From Rickettsia sp. (GTDB lineage Bacteria > Pseudomonadota > Alphaproteobacteria > Rickettsiales > Rickettsiaceae), in NCBI GenBank assembly GCA_015657545.1, contig JADHZC010000007.1, forward strand, positions 52,643 to 115,481: DNA of 62,839 nucleotides. The letters run 5' to 3'. Shown here piece after piece: positions 40,717 to 51,030 of the stretch; the first letter of the stretch is position 1; every line of letters starts with the position of its first letter. The notes beneath the pieces were generated by a model, which searched no databases, had not been told where the DNA came from, and worked only from the letters and a program-made list of their open reading frames with translations. The position numbers and the translations under genes were made by a program.

Positions 40717-41799
40717 TTAGAAAAAAAGACCTAAAGATAAATTAGCTCCTATACAGCCAAAATACAATCCTTCAGATAAAGCCAATTTATTAATATTTTT
40801 ATTTAAACCTTTATTTTCTGAAGAATTATCGATATTAAAAAAATTTCTACCTAATGATTGAATAAAAAAAGTTAAATCAATTTCAGCTCCTGGAAATGGC
40901 TTAACAGTAGCTCCAATATCTAATCCACAAGAAAAATTCAACTCTCTTTTAAATCGATGCATAAAAGACATATTCTGATTAAGAAATGAAACTCTTCTAT
41001 TCAATTTATTATTTGTATCATCTTCTACCACTCCATCATTCCCTTTATCAGATTTGTTTAAATTCTTTACAAAAAGATCAAAAAATTCTTTTTGAAATAC
41101 AGACATATTTTTACTATTTTGCTTTAAATATGCAGGCAAACTCTCATAGATAGAAATATTAGAATCCCCCTCTATCCATTTGAACATTTTTTCTTGATTT
41201 TTAGAAAACAGATCACCAAAATCGTATTCTACAGCAGAAACAGAATTCATAATAGTTAATCCTAAATTGCCTCCTAAAAAAAATTTAACATAATCTAAAT
41301 TAACAATATCATATCTCAATCCAGCAGAGAAAGATAATATTTCATTGTTAAGGCGAGATGTTGCAACATTAGTATATAAAAAAGAATTTTGTAAACCTAA
41401 ATCATCTACTATATTTAATAAATCTATACGGTATTCTTCAGTTTGCGGATATAACAAAGAATTACCAAAAATATCATGCAAAGAAACAGCATTGCCAGGT
41501 AAATCTAGATTTGTACCACTCATTGAGAAATATCCACTAACATTTTTATGAAAATAGTGACCAATAGAAAAATTCCAAACAAAGTAAAATAAATTTTTTT
41601 TTAAAAACTGAATTTCAGATTTTTTTTTGGGATAATATTCTATAATTTTACTTGTTTCTTGAAGATATTTATTAACATCCCAATTGAAATATCTATAACC
41701 TACACCAGCTTTAAAATAAGAATCTCGATTGGTAGAAACGGCAAAAAGATTTGTAATAAAAAAGCTACTCAAAACTAGGGAAAAAAACAACCTAAACAT
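40717..41799 (-). CDS. putative outer-membrane beta-barrel protein
   Basis: 360 residues, not identified. A clear signal peptide (MFRLFFSLVLSSFFITNLFA, cleavage after Ala20) precedes SYFKAGVGYRYFNWDVN and further amphipathic strand-like segments (ILSFSAGLRYDIVNLDYVKF, FFLGGNLGLTI, LNFSCGLDIGATV). The end is IGANLSLGLFF, a C-terminal Phe typical of outer-membrane proteins. The Lys/Asn-rich central part could be an exposed loop. Its place just upstream of truB-rpsO-pnp is unusual for a surface protein. Confidence 0.6.
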   Translation of the reverse strand: MFRLFFSLVLSSFFITNLFAVSTNRDSYFKAGVGYRYFNWDVNKYLQETSKIIEYYPKKKSEIQFLKKNLFYFVWNFSIGHYFHKNVSGYFSMSGTNLDLPGNAVSLHDIFGNSLLYPQTEEYRIDLLNIVDDLGLQNSFLYTNVATSRLNNEILSFSAGLRYDIVNLDYVKFFLGGNLGLTIMNSVSAVEYDFGDLFSKNQEKMFKWIEGDSNISIYESLPAYLKQNSKNMSVFQKEFFDLFVKNLNKSDKGNDGVVEDDTNNKLNRRVSFLNQNMSFMHRFKRELNFSCGLDIGATVKPFPGAEIDLTFFIQSLGRNFFNIDNSSENKGLNKNINKLALSEGLYFGCIGANLSLGLFF

Positions 41800-41887
41800 T
41801 TATTATTTATTAATACATGGAAAAAATATCTTAAGTAATAACCTCTGCCGAAAATTAACAGATATATAAATAAAAGTCAAAAATTAT

Positions 41888-42958
41888 CTAATCCTCTTGT
41901 GATAATTTAGAAGCAATATTTTCTTGTATTAAAGCATCTATCATTTCATCCAACTCTCCCTCTTTAAAAATCTCATTAATTTTATATAAAGTGAGATTAA
42001 TTCTATGATCAGTAATTCTCCCTTGAGGAAAATTATAAGTTCTAATGCGTTCAGATCTATCTCCTGAACCTATCTGAGTTTTCCTCACATTTGCTCTTTC
42101 TTGATCACTTTTAGCTTTTTTAGCATCATAAACTCTTGCTTTTAGTATTTTTAGAGCTTTTGCTTTATTTTGATGCTGAGATTTTTCATCCTGTTGAGCA
42201 ACAACTATGGATGTTGGAATATGTGTAATCCTAACAGCAGAATCGGTAGTATTAACATGCTGTCCACCAGCACCAGACGCCCTATAAGTTTCTATTTTCA
42301 AATCAGAATCTAGTATTTGAACATCTATATCCTCTACCTCAGGTAAAACAGCAACAGTTGCTGCAGAGGTATGTAATCTACCACTAGATTCAGTATCTGG
42401 AACTCTCTGAACTCTATGTACTCCAGATTCAAATTTCAATCTAGAAAATACAGAAATTCCACTAATCAAAACAGTAGCCTCTTTATAACCCTGTCCTTCA
42501 GCATAAGTAATAGATAAAATCTCACATTTCCATTTTTTTAGCGCAGAATATTTTATATACATCGCAAACAATTCAGATGCAAATATTGAAGCTTCAACTC
42601 CTCCAGTACCAGCTCTCACTTCTATAATAGCGTTTTTTTTATCCATTAAATCTTCAGGAAGCAAAGATACTCTAATTCTATTTTCTAATAAAGATATTTG
42701 GTTTGATAAATTCTTTATATCTTCTTTAAGATTTATTTCCATAATTTCATCATGTTTTTCATTAGATAAAAAATCCAATAATTCAGATTTTTCTTCTAGC
42801 ATAGAGTTATATTGTTTAATATTTTCTGCTATTTTTTTCATATCCGAATATTCTTTAGACAATTTAATTGTCTCATCTGAAAATTCTGTATTTCCAGATA
42901 AGAATTCAGACAAAAATTCATATCTCTCTAATATTTTTTGAAATTTTTTTATTAACAT
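41888..42958 (-). CDS. prfA: peptide chain release factor 1
   Basis: Reads UAA/UAG stop codons and triggers peptide release. GGQ is at residues about 231-233 of the 356-aa product (YRASGAGGQHVNTTDSAVRI). The stop-recognition region reads SGVHRVQRVPDTESSGRLHTS, with VPDT at the place of the RF1 PxT motif. The open frame extends to TTG 42985, overlapping ppdK, but ATG 42956-42958 matches the family start and removes the overlap. It follows ppdK by 11 bp. Confidence 0.96.
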   Translation of the reverse strand: MLIKKFQKILERYEFLSEFLSGNTEFSDETIKLSKEYSDMKKIAENIKQYNSMLEEKSELLDFLSNEKHDEIMEINLKEDIKNLSNQISLLENRIRVSLLPEDLMDKKNAIIEVRAGTGGVEASIFASELFAMYIKYSALKKWKCEILSITYAEGQGYKEATVLISGISVFSRLKFESGVHRVQRVPDTESSGRLHTSAATVAVLPEVEDIDVQILDSDLKIETYRASGAGGQHVNTTDSAVRITHIPTSIVVAQQDEKSQHQNKAKALKILKARVYDAKKAKSDQERANVRKTQIGSGDRSERIRTYNFPQGRITDHRINLTLYKINEIFKEGELDEMIDALIQENIASKLSQED

Positions 42959-42969
42959 TATTTTTTTAT

Positions 42970-45588
42970 TTATAAATTTTGACAAATATCAACTTGAGAT
43001 GCTGCAATTTGTGCATAATGCAATCTATAAGGAGAGCAAGAAATATAATCTACACCTAAATTAGCAAAAAATTTTATAGACAATGGATCAGACGCATGTT
43101 CTCCACAAACCCCTATCTTTACATCTTTATTGACTGATCGAATCTTCTTTACTGATATTTGCATAATTTGACCCACAGCCTCAATATCAAGAGTAGTAAA
43201 ATAATCTTTTGAAAAAATTTCTTGTTTTTTATAAGAATCAAAAAATTTACCAACATCATCTCTAGAAAGACCCCAAATGGTCTGAGTAAGATCATTTGTA
43301 CCAAAGCTTATAAAATCAACATAAGGAGCAATTTGCTCAGAAGTTAAAGCCGCTCTAGGTAATTCTATCATACACCCAAGTTTAAGACTTAAATGATAAG
43401 TTGTTTTTAAAGAATTTATATAATTTTTAACTAAATTTGTAAAAAACAATATTTCTTTATAATCAGAAATAAATGGAACCATAATCTCTAAATGAATTTT
43501 TTTTTTTTGCTCTACATATAAAAATTCTACGGCTGAGAAGATGGCTTTTATCTGCATTAAATATATCTCAGGATAAGTAATGGCAAGTCTGATACCTCTA
43601 TGACCTAACATTGGGTTCACTTCTGATAAAGACAATATCTTTCTATTTAATTCTTCAACAGACAAACTCATCTTTTCCGCAAGATTTTCTATATAACTCA
43701 CATTGTTAGGTAAAAATTCATGCAAAGGCATATCTAATAATCTAATATTAATCACATTATTCTCTAATAAAGAAAATATTTCTAAAAAATCCTGTTGATG
43801 TAATATCACAAGCTTTTCTAATACCATTTTCCTCATATTTGAAGAATCTGCTAATATCATTTGAGAAAGAGCAAAAATTTTTTCTTCAGAAAAAAACATA
43901 TGTTCAGTTCTACAAAGACCTATAGATTTAACACCATATTTGATAGCTTGCTTGAGATCTTTTTTACTATCAGCATTCACTCTTAAAGAGATTTTGCAAT
44001 ATTTTTTAGCCCAAGACAATATTTTAAAAAACTCTTCTGGTACAGAAGATTGTATTAACTCTAATTTGCCAAGAAAAATTTTTCCTTCATAACCATCAAG
44101 AGTTAAATATTCTCCAGATTTTATTACTAAATTATTTTTCCCTATTAAACAATTTCTTTCTTTATTGAAACTAAGATCATTCACTCCACAAAGAAAAATT
44201 TTACCCATAGCTCTAGTAATAACAGCAGCATGCGAAGTAGCACCGCCATTCAAAGATAACACAGCATCTGACATACTAATAACCTTATGATCTTCAGCTC
44301 CAATATCTTGTTTCACTAAAATTACATTACCAAATTTAGAATATTTTTCTATTTCTTGTAAAGAAAATACTAAAATTCCGGTTATTGCACCAAAAGAACC
44401 CCCTATAGCATGGGATATGAGTTTTTCACTATCATTATCTTTTATGACATTAAAAAATAATTTGCTGATCTGAGATATATCAAATCTTTTAATCGCTTCC
44501 TTTTTAGATATCTTTTGTTCCAAAGCAAAATCATGCAAGATTTTAACATCTGAAAAACTGTTGCGTTTCGCTCTTCTTGTTTGCAAAATATATAATTTCC
44601 CATTTTCTATGGTAAATTCAACATCTTGCATATCATTAAAATAATTTTCTAAAATATCAGAAATTTTAACTAAATCACTGAAAATAAAAGGCATATTTTG
44701 CTGTAAAGAATCTTTATTATCCGAAATTTTAATAGGAGTAAATTTTCCAGATACAATATCTTCTCCTTGAGATTGTAACAAAAATTCTCCATAAATCTTT
44801 TTCTCTCCATTCAAAGGAGATCTAGTAAAAAATACTCCAGATCCAGAATTATTTGAAATATTACCATAAACCATCATTTGTACATTAACAGCTGTGCCTA
44901 GTAAATTGCTGATATTATGAATATCTCTGTATTGCTGAGCTGCAGGACTATTCCAAGATTTTATAACTGCAATGATAGAATTTCTCAGTTGGATATAAGG
45001 ATTTTGTTCAATTTTATATCCTTGAGATTCAATAACTAGTTTGTTTTCTTTTAGTAAAAATAATAAATCTTTCTTTTTTTGAATAGATAGCTTTTGAAAA
45101 TTTTCTTTTGGAAAATTCTCTAATGCTATAGAAAAAACATTGTGGCCATAATAAAGCAAAAATCTTCTATAAATATCATAAGCAAATTCATATCCAAATT
45201 TTTTAATCAAAAATTCTAAAATTTCATCATTAACCCCAATATTTAAAATACTACTCATCATACCTGGCATAGAAACTGAAGCCCCAGATCTTACAGATAC
45301 TAGTAAGATATCTTGTGATATCTTACCAAAAGACTTATTGGTTATTTCTTCAAGCCAATTAATATGTTTTGCTAAATTTTTATCTAATTCTAAATTAAAG
45401 AAATTTAGATCCTTTTTATACAAATTACAAAGATCAGCACTTATTATAAATCCTGGTGGAACAGGTATTTTCATTAAAGACATTTCTGATAAATTAGCTC
45501 CCTTATTTCCTAGTAAATTAACCATCCTAGAATTACCCTCCACTAGATTGGAAGAAAATTTATAAAAAAATTTCTTTCTATTTTCCAT
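42970..45588 (-). CDS. ppdK: pyruvate, phosphate dikinase
   Basis: Interconverts pyruvate + ATP + Pi and phosphoenolpyruvate + AMP + PPi. It has an N-terminal ATP-grasp domain (LLGNKGANLSEM..; RSGASVSMPGMMSSILNIG), the swivelling domain with the phosphohistidine in GGATSHAAVITRAMGK, and a C-terminal PEP/pyruvate barrel (CMIELPRAAL, DFISFGTNDLTQTIWG, VCGEHASDP). About 872 aa, standard length. ATG 45586-45588 is preferred; the frame also allows GTG 45597. In Rickettsiales without glycolysis it supplies pyruvate or PEP from imported metabolites. Confidence 0.96.
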   Translation of the reverse strand: MENRKKFFYKFSSNLVEGNSRMVNLLGNKGANLSEMSLMKIPVPPGFIISADLCNLYKKDLNFFNLELDKNLAKHINWLEEITNKSFGKISQDILLVSVRSGASVSMPGMMSSILNIGVNDEILEFLIKKFGYEFAYDIYRRFLLYYGHNVFSIALENFPKENFQKLSIQKKKDLLFLLKENKLVIESQGYKIEQNPYIQLRNSIIAVIKSWNSPAAQQYRDIHNISNLLGTAVNVQMMVYGNISNNSGSGVFFTRSPLNGEKKIYGEFLLQSQGEDIVSGKFTPIKISDNKDSLQQNMPFIFSDLVKISDILENYFNDMQDVEFTIENGKLYILQTRRAKRNSFSDVKILHDFALEQKISKKEAIKRFDISQISKLFFNVIKDNDSEKLISHAIGGSFGAITGILVFSLQEIEKYSKFGNVILVKQDIGAEDHKVISMSDAVLSLNGGATSHAAVITRAMGKIFLCGVNDLSFNKERNCLIGKNNLVIKSGEYLTLDGYEGKIFLGKLELIQSSVPEEFFKILSWAKKYCKISLRVNADSKKDLKQAIKYGVKSIGLCRTEHMFFSEEKIFALSQMILADSSNMRKMVLEKLVILHQQDFLEIFSLLENNVINIRLLDMPLHEFLPNNVSYIENLAEKMSLSVEELNRKILSLSEVNPMLGHRGIRLAITYPEIYLMQIKAIFSAVEFLYVEQKKKIHLEIMVPFISDYKEILFFTNLVKNYINSLKTTYHLSLKLGCMIELPRAALTSEQIAPYVDFISFGTNDLTQTIWGLSRDDVGKFFDSYKKQEIFSKDYFTTLDIEAVGQIMQISVKKIRSVNKDVKIGVCGEHASDPLSIKFFANLGVDYISCSPYRLHYAQIAASQVDICQNL

Positions 45589-45730
45589 ATTATACACTTA
45601 AAAAATACTGATTATAGGAATAATAACCTTTAAAAATCTTTAAGAAAATATGTTGCAGATCAAAATATTGATTAAAATGAATTATTTTAGAATTTTTTAT
45701 ATTTAAAAATAAAATAATAACAGAAATAAG

Positions 45731-46954
45731 TTAATTATTTTGCTTTTTTTTTATCAAAATCAAAATAATCATAGCGACAAATAGAGAAATAGGAATTATC
45801 AACAGACTATATTGTATAGCTAAATTAGTATAATTATGATTATCTTGTGAATAAAAATCTAAGGTAAAACCTATAATTTTATGAAAAAAATTCCCAAAAA
45901 ACATAATAATCATATTGGTAATAGAAGAAGCCAAAGCAGCATTATCGCTTTTAACAAAACTAGATAACATAGGAATAATCACTACCTGATAGGCAGAAAA
46001 AAATCCTATACAAAATAATAAAATGCTTATAAATTCAGAAAAAACCTTTCCACTCATTAAAATCAAGAATAAAGATAACATGAAAAATGCAGAGAATATA
46101 TTGATATTATATTCTATTTTGAATTTTTTAGATATATAAGGTAAGCATAAACTTCCTATAGCCATTCCCATCAATACGCTCAATATAACTTTATCTGCAA
46201 CTATTTTGCTTAAATCATAAATTTTTATCAAAAAAAGAGAGGCCCAAGCATCAGAGAAACCTTCTAAAGGCCCTACCATTAAACCAGCACATAAACTAAT
46301 AATGATAAATCTTTTATTTTTTAACATTTTTTTTACTTCATACCAAAGATTAGAATCATTTGAAGATTTAAAATTTGGTATTGCTAAATAAGAAACCAAC
46401 GCTAAAACAGCTCCTAAAATCATTAATCCTAAAATTCCATCTGAAATTCCAGTATGATTGATCATCCTAGACAAATATTCTCCTCCTAAAATTATAATGA
46501 TTAAACCAAAAAATACATTAGCACCTATAGCTTGTGAATAATGATTAGGAAATATATGTCTAAATACTTGAAAAGCAGCAATAATCGAAGTTGAAGATCC
46601 AATACCTGTAATAAATCTACCAAAAAGCACTAAATACCAATTATCGCTTATCATTATAGGCAGAATTCCTAATGCACATAATATAATTGATAAAGTAATG
46701 ATTAATTTACAGCCAAATTTATTAATTATAATACCTATAGGTATATGAAAAATTACATAACCAAGATAATAAGAAGCAGCATATGATCCAAATTCATTTG
46801 AACCTATAGAGTATTTTTCATAGATAAAAGGCATAATAACATTAGGCAATAACCTAAAAATATATTGGTACCCATAAAAACTGACTATACATATAAAAAC
46901 TATTGAATAAACAATATAATTCGTAAAAGTTTTTTTAGAAGATAAAATTGACAT
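45731..46954 (-). CDS. MFS transporter, substrate unknown
   Basis: 407 residues with about 12 hydrophobic helices in two halves. GYVIFHIPIGIIINKFGCKL is the loop 2-3 signature position of the major facilitator superfamily, and GRFITGIGSSTSIIAAFQVF matches motif C-like helix 4. Such carriers are numerous in Rickettsiales and import host metabolites. Neither neighbours nor motifs give the substrate. It stands alone on the minus strand with 130-150 bp gaps on each side. Confidence 0.85.
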   Translation of the reverse strand: MSILSSKKTFTNYIVYSIVFICIVSFYGYQYIFRLLPNVIMPFIYEKYSIGSNEFGSYAASYYLGYVIFHIPIGIIINKFGCKLIITLSIILCALGILPIMISDNWYLVLFGRFITGIGSSTSIIAAFQVFRHIFPNHYSQAIGANVFFGLIIIILGGEYLSRMINHTGISDGILGLMILGAVLALVSYLAIPNFKSSNDSNLWYEVKKMLKNKRFIIISLCAGLMVGPLEGFSDAWASLFLIKIYDLSKIVADKVILSVLMGMAIGSLCLPYISKKFKIEYNINIFSAFFMLSLFLILMSGKVFSEFISILLFCIGFFSAYQVVIIPMLSSFVKSDNAALASSITNMIIMFFGNFFHKIIGFTLDFYSQDNHNYTNLAIQYSLLIIPISLFVAMIILILIKKKQNN

Positions 46955-47101
46955 GATAAAAATCTCTTAGTAGAAAAAAGATGTAAAAATAAAATATAGA
47001 GATTAGGTAAATATAAAACCTAAAGAGAGAGAAGTGGGAGATGGAGGAACAAATTTAAAAAAACTATGTAATTTAATACTATCTGCATAATCCGCAATCA
47101 G

Positions 47102-47803
47102 TTAAATCAAAATTCTATTATCGAATACAAAACATTTGCCAATCCAAGACTTTTTAAGAAAATTAGAATTATTCATTAAATATCCTAAAATTCCACCCTT
47201 CAATTGAAAAACTTCATTATAACCCAGCTTTTTCAAATATACAAGAAATTTTTCACATCTAATTCCTCCAGTACAATATGTAGCTATTTTTTCTTTTCTA
47301 TTATCTAATAACTTTTTATTTTGATTAATCCAGGCAGGAAATTCTCTGAATGAATTTAAATCCGGTTTTATCGCATTTTTAAAATAACCATATTTGGATT
47401 CATAATTATTTCTAACATCCAAAAGCATAACATCATTTCGCGCAATAAATTGATCCCAATCTTGATGATCAACATAATTCACATTACATCCACCAAAACA
47501 TCCATTTTTTAAAGAAACAATCTCAGGCTTAATTTTTACTTTAAATCTTTCAAATGGCAATTCATTGCTATAAGAAAAATGAATCGTAAAATCTTTTCCA
47601 TTAATAATTGACGAGAAAAAAGATATAATCTCATCTACTGAATCTTTTCTACCAGCTAGTGCTGCATTGATACCCTCATCTGCAATAATAATAGTTCCCT
47701 TTATATTTTTCTTTTTACCTAAATATAAAAATTTATAAAGCAACAAATCTTTATCTTCTACTTTAAAAAAATGATAAAAATTAACAATAGTATATTTCAA
47801 CAT
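47102..47803 (-). CDS. trhO: tRNA uridine(34) hydroxylase, rhodanese family
   Basis: A 233-aa protein of the TrhO/YceA group, which hydroxylates wobble uridine of certain tRNAs. An N-terminal acylphosphatase-like domain (GTIIIADEGINAALAG) precedes a rhodanese domain with LLDVRNNYESKYGYFKNAIK and the catalytic loop YCTGGIRCEKF (Cys177, Cys183). Ends shortly after LKGGILGYL, so it is shorter than the E. coli form. 42 bp downstream of hflC on the same strand. Confidence 0.92.
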   Translation of the reverse strand: MLKYTIVNFYHFFKVEDKDLLLYKFLYLGKKKNIKGTIIIADEGINAALAGRKDSVDEIISFFSSIINGKDFTIHFSYSNELPFERFKVKIKPEIVSLKNGCFGGCNVNYVDHQDWDQFIARNDVMLLDVRNNYESKYGYFKNAIKPDLNSFREFPAWINQNKKLLDNRKEKIATYCTGGIRCEKFLVYLKKLGYNEVFQLKGGILGYLMNNSNFLKKSWIGKCFVFDNRILI

Positions 47804-47845
47804 TTTAAAATTTATCTAAAATAGAGTTACTCATAAAAATTTAAA

Positions 47846-48709
47846 TTATTTCTGAAAATTGAAGTGTTTCAAAAAATCAGAATGATATGGTAAGAAAAAA
47901 TAACTATTTTCTTTAAAAGACTTTTGATAAGTGATCAGACTTTGATAAAATTCAAAAAATTCTTTATCTTTGCCATAATTTGCATTATAAATAGTCGAAG
48001 CCTTTTTATCTGCTGAAGCTTTAATAATTTGAGATTCCATATAAGCATTAGATAATATTATAGAAACCTCTTTATCAGCTTTAGCTCTTATAATTTTAGC
48101 TTCTTCAGAACCTTCAGCCCTTATTTGTTTCGCTTCCTTTTCTCTTTCTGCTTGCATTCTATTATAAATAGCAGCACTATTTTCTGAAGGAAGATCTGAT
48201 TTTAATATTCTAGCATCTATTATTTTTATACCAAAATTCCCCACCTCTTCTCCTACAAGATCTCCAATTTTTATCATAAGATCAGATCTTTGACTAGAAA
48301 GAAGTGCATTTAAAGGTATTTTACCTATAACTTTTCTCATCGAAGATTCCAAAACTTTATTTATTCTTAATTCTGCTCCTAAACTGTTAAAAACAGTCTG
48401 AAAAAACTTAATAGGATCTATAATCTTATATTTCAAAAAAGCATCTACAATAATTCTTTTTCCATCAGAGGCAGTAAGTTCTTTAGCCTCAACATTTACA
48501 TTTAAAATACGATCTTCAAACAAGATTTTTTTTTGTATGAAAGGAATTTTCATATTTAAACCAGGAGTTTCTATAGTTCTAATAGCATGACCAAATTGAA
48601 AAATAACTGCCTTATTAGTTTCATTTACAATAAAAAATATGTCTTGCAAAATAAAAAATGTAAATATTAATAATATAGGCAATAGATATGTTTTGAATAA
48701 AGTCTTCAT
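47846..48709 (-). CDS. hflC: membrane protease regulator HflC
   Basis: A 287-residue SPFH/band-7 protein with one N-terminal membrane helix (about residues 5-25) followed by VNETNKAVIFQFGHAIRTIE and the PHB domain. A coiled-coil segment comes next, rich in EREKEAKQIRAEGSEEAKII repeats. With HflK it forms the periplasmic cage around FtsH protease. It lies directly after hflK with a 19-bp gap. Confidence 0.95.
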   Translation of the reverse strand: MKTLFKTYLLPILLIFTFFILQDIFFIVNETNKAVIFQFGHAIRTIETPGLNMKIPFIQKKILFEDRILNVNVEAKELTASDGKRIIVDAFLKYKIIDPIKFFQTVFNSLGAELRINKVLESSMRKVIGKIPLNALLSSQRSDLMIKIGDLVGEEVGNFGIKIIDARILKSDLPSENSAAIYNRMQAEREKEAKQIRAEGSEEAKIIRAKADKEVSIILSNAYMESQIIKASADKKASTIYNANYGKDKEFFEFYQSLITYQKSFKENSYFFLPYHSDFLKHFNFQK

Positions 48710-48728
48710 AAAAAATAATAATAAATAT

Positions 48729-49811
48729 TTATTTATTTTCAGGATGTTGTTTGTTTAAAAATTGATTGTTTCTGAGTACGTCAATATGCGGCAATATCTG
48801 GTTAGATTCTAATATAAACATATTACCCTTACTAAAAACATCTGATAATGAATCAAAATACAATCTTTTTTTTGTAACTTGTCTATTTTCTGTATAAGAA
48901 TACAACAAAGCATTAAATCTTTCTACATCTCCATTGGCTTTCGCTAGCATTTCAGCTTCATAAGCCAAAGACTCTTGTTTTATTCTTTCAGCATCACCCC
49001 TTGCTTTAGGCAAAATATCATTACTATATGCATGAGCGTAATTAATATCTCTTTCTTTATCAGCTTTTGATGTTTGAACATCTCTATAAGATTTAATCAC
49101 CTCTTTAGGAGGTTCCGCTTTCAAAAGCTGGACCTGTTCTACAGTAACTCCCATCTTGTACAAATCCAAAGTTTCTTGAATTAAAGCCTCTACTTTATTC
49201 GTAATGATTTGTTTTTGATCTGATAATATAGCAGAAATATTGCTATTTCCTATTACATCTCTTAAAGCACTTTCAGAAACAGATTTAAGAGTAATTTCTG
49301 GATTTAGAACATTAAATAAAAAAGATGGTAAATCATGAATATGCCACATCACATCCGCATTTAATTCCACTATATTTTCATCTCCGGTCAGCATAATACT
49401 TTCATTTAAAACATCCTTTGAAGCACCACTACTTCCTCCATAATTAACAGCTCTTCTAACATCTAAGTTACCATAGGATCTGTAACCAATTTCAATTCTT
49501 CTTGAATGATCTACTTTTGTAATAAATTTCTTTTCTATAGGAAAAGGAAGATGATAATTTAAACCTGGATGAGCAAGCCTTACAAATTTACCAAATCTAG
49601 TCACTACTGATCTAGAACCTTCTCCAACCGAATATATTCCAGACGCAAGCCATAAAATGACTAATACTAACAATACTAAAAAAATTTTAAATTTATTAAA
49701 ATTAAAAAAATTACTGAAATTGAAATTAAAATTATCAGGAAAAATAATTTTTTTCTTACTAAAAAAATTATCATCTCTGTCATCCCAAGGGGATTTAAAT
49801 AAAAATTTCAT
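48729..49811 (-). CDS. hflK: membrane protease regulator HflK
   Basis: SPFH/band-7 partner of HflC. The N-terminus is short, MKFLFKSPWDDRDDNFF, then an Asn/Phe-rich stretch and a membrane helix (about residues 43-62). SVGEGSRSVVTRFGKFVR opens the PHB domain, and the Glu/Ala-rich coiled coil GDAERIKQESLAYEAEML follows. ATG 49811 is chosen because HflK proteins begin near the W/D-rich segment; upstream in-frame ATG 49823 and TTG 49829 exist. 361 aa from the chosen start. Confidence 0.94.
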   Translation of the reverse strand: MKFLFKSPWDDRDDNFFSKKKIIFPDNFNFNFSNFFNFNKFKIFLVLLVLVILWLASGIYSVGEGSRSVVTRFGKFVRLAHPGLNYHLPFPIEKKFITKVDHSRRIEIGYRSYGNLDVRRAVNYGGSSGASKDVLNESIMLTGDENIVELNADVMWHIHDLPSFLFNVLNPEITLKSVSESALRDVIGNSNISAILSDQKQIITNKVEALIQETLDLYKMGVTVEQVQLLKAEPPKEVIKSYRDVQTSKADKERDINYAHAYSNDILPKARGDAERIKQESLAYEAEMLAKANGDVERFNALLYSYTENRQVTKKRLYFDSLSDVFSKGNMFILESNQILPHIDVLRNNQFLNKQHPENK

Positions 49812-49973
49812 AATTGCTCTCATATTCAACAGAACAAACCAATTTTAATTAGTAACAAAATTATTGCAGTACAAAAATCCTAATATACAGATTATAATCA
49901 TAATACGATATCTTTATTAGATAAAACACAACAATATTAAAGTAAATAACCCAAGTTCAAAAAAATTGCAAGC

Positions 49974-50942
49974 ATGAATGAAATTCTAAAGAAAGAAATA
50001 GCAAAATTTTTACAAAAAACCCCGCTACAACAAAATAAAAAAATTATAACATCTAAGATCATAATAAAACAAAAAATGTTATATGTTATCCTAGAAAATG
50101 TAGAAAAATTTTTCCATCAAAGAATACAATCTGAACTCAGTATATTTTTAAAACCAAATATATCTAATTTAGAATTACGAATTCTATTTTCAAATTCAAG
50201 GCAAACTCAAGAAAAAATAAGATTAGCAAAAAAAACTATATTAATTACCTCATGTAAAGGAGGAGTAGGAAAATCTACCATATCATCTTTGATTGCACAA
50301 AAATTAGCACATATATATCCCAATAAAAAAACAGCACTTTTAGATGCCGATATTTACGGACCATCGATTCAACAAATCTTTGGTATTAACCAAAAGCCTG
50401 AAATTATTGACAATATGATGAAACCAATAGTAAAATATGGTGTATTTATCAATACTATAGGAGCTATTATAGGAGATGATCAAGCCTTAACAATAAGAGC
50501 TCCTATTGCAAATAAAACTCTATTTAAAATCTTTTCACTTACAGATTGGGCAAATCCAGACTATATGATAATAGACACACCTCCAGGAACAGGAGACATA
50601 CATTTAAGTATATTACAAAATTATTGCATAGATCAAATTATGTTAATTACTACAGCTCAAAAACTTTCTGCTATAGATGCAACAAGAAGTATAAAATTAT
50701 TCCAAAAATTTAACCTTCCTATAACAACAATCATAGAAAATATGAGTTATTTAGAATTAGAACATGAAAAAATACATATTTTTCAAGGTAATGCAGCCAA
50801 GTTATTAAAAGAAAAATACAATATAGCAAATTGGAAGCAAATTCCTATGATACCCAGTTTATCTAATTTTTGTGATTCAGGGAAAAAATTAGATAAATTT
50901 TTTTCTCTCATAAATCTTACAAATATTGATATTGAGTCCTAG
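49974..50942 (+). CDS. mrp: Mrp/ApbC-family iron-sulfur cluster carrier ATPase
   Basis: 322 residues. An N-terminal MIP18-like domain (about 1-80) is fused to a deviant Walker A ATPase: CKGGVGKSTISS (KGGVGKST at 95-102), DADIYGPSIQQIFG and IDTPPGTGDIHL (201-208). The family delivers Fe-S clusters to apoproteins such as complex I. At the position where ApbC and its relatives usually carry a CxxC cluster-binding pair, this protein reads ENMSYLELEHEKIHIF with no cysteines. It is divergent from hflK. Confidence 0.9.
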   Translation: MNEILKKEIAKFLQKTPLQQNKKIITSKIIIKQKMLYVILENVEKFFHQRIQSELSIFLKPNISNLELRILFSNSRQTQEKIRLAKKTILITSCKGGVGKSTISSLIAQKLAHIYPNKKTALLDADIYGPSIQQIFGINQKPEIIDNMMKPIVKYGVFINTIGAIIGDDQALTIRAPIANKTLFKIFSLTDWANPDYMIIDTPPGTGDIHLSILQNYCIDQIMLITTAQKLSAIDATRSIKLFQKFNLPITTIIENMSYLELEHEKIHIFQGNAAKLLKEKYNIANWKQIPMIPSLSNFCDSGKKLDKFFSLINLTNIDIES

Positions 50943-51030
50943 TTTAATTAGACCTTACTCATTAAGATATAGTGAACTACTCGCACCTAAAGGAACGAAC
51001 TTCTAAAAGATACTAAGCAGTGTTTTATAA

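Noticed and set aside
46955..47101. Possible short peptide or RNA between the MFS gene and trhO
   Set aside because: A minus-strand string SIKLHSFFKFVPPSPTSLS is open for about 30 codons, but it has no start and no homology, and no tRNA-like arms or stem were found.
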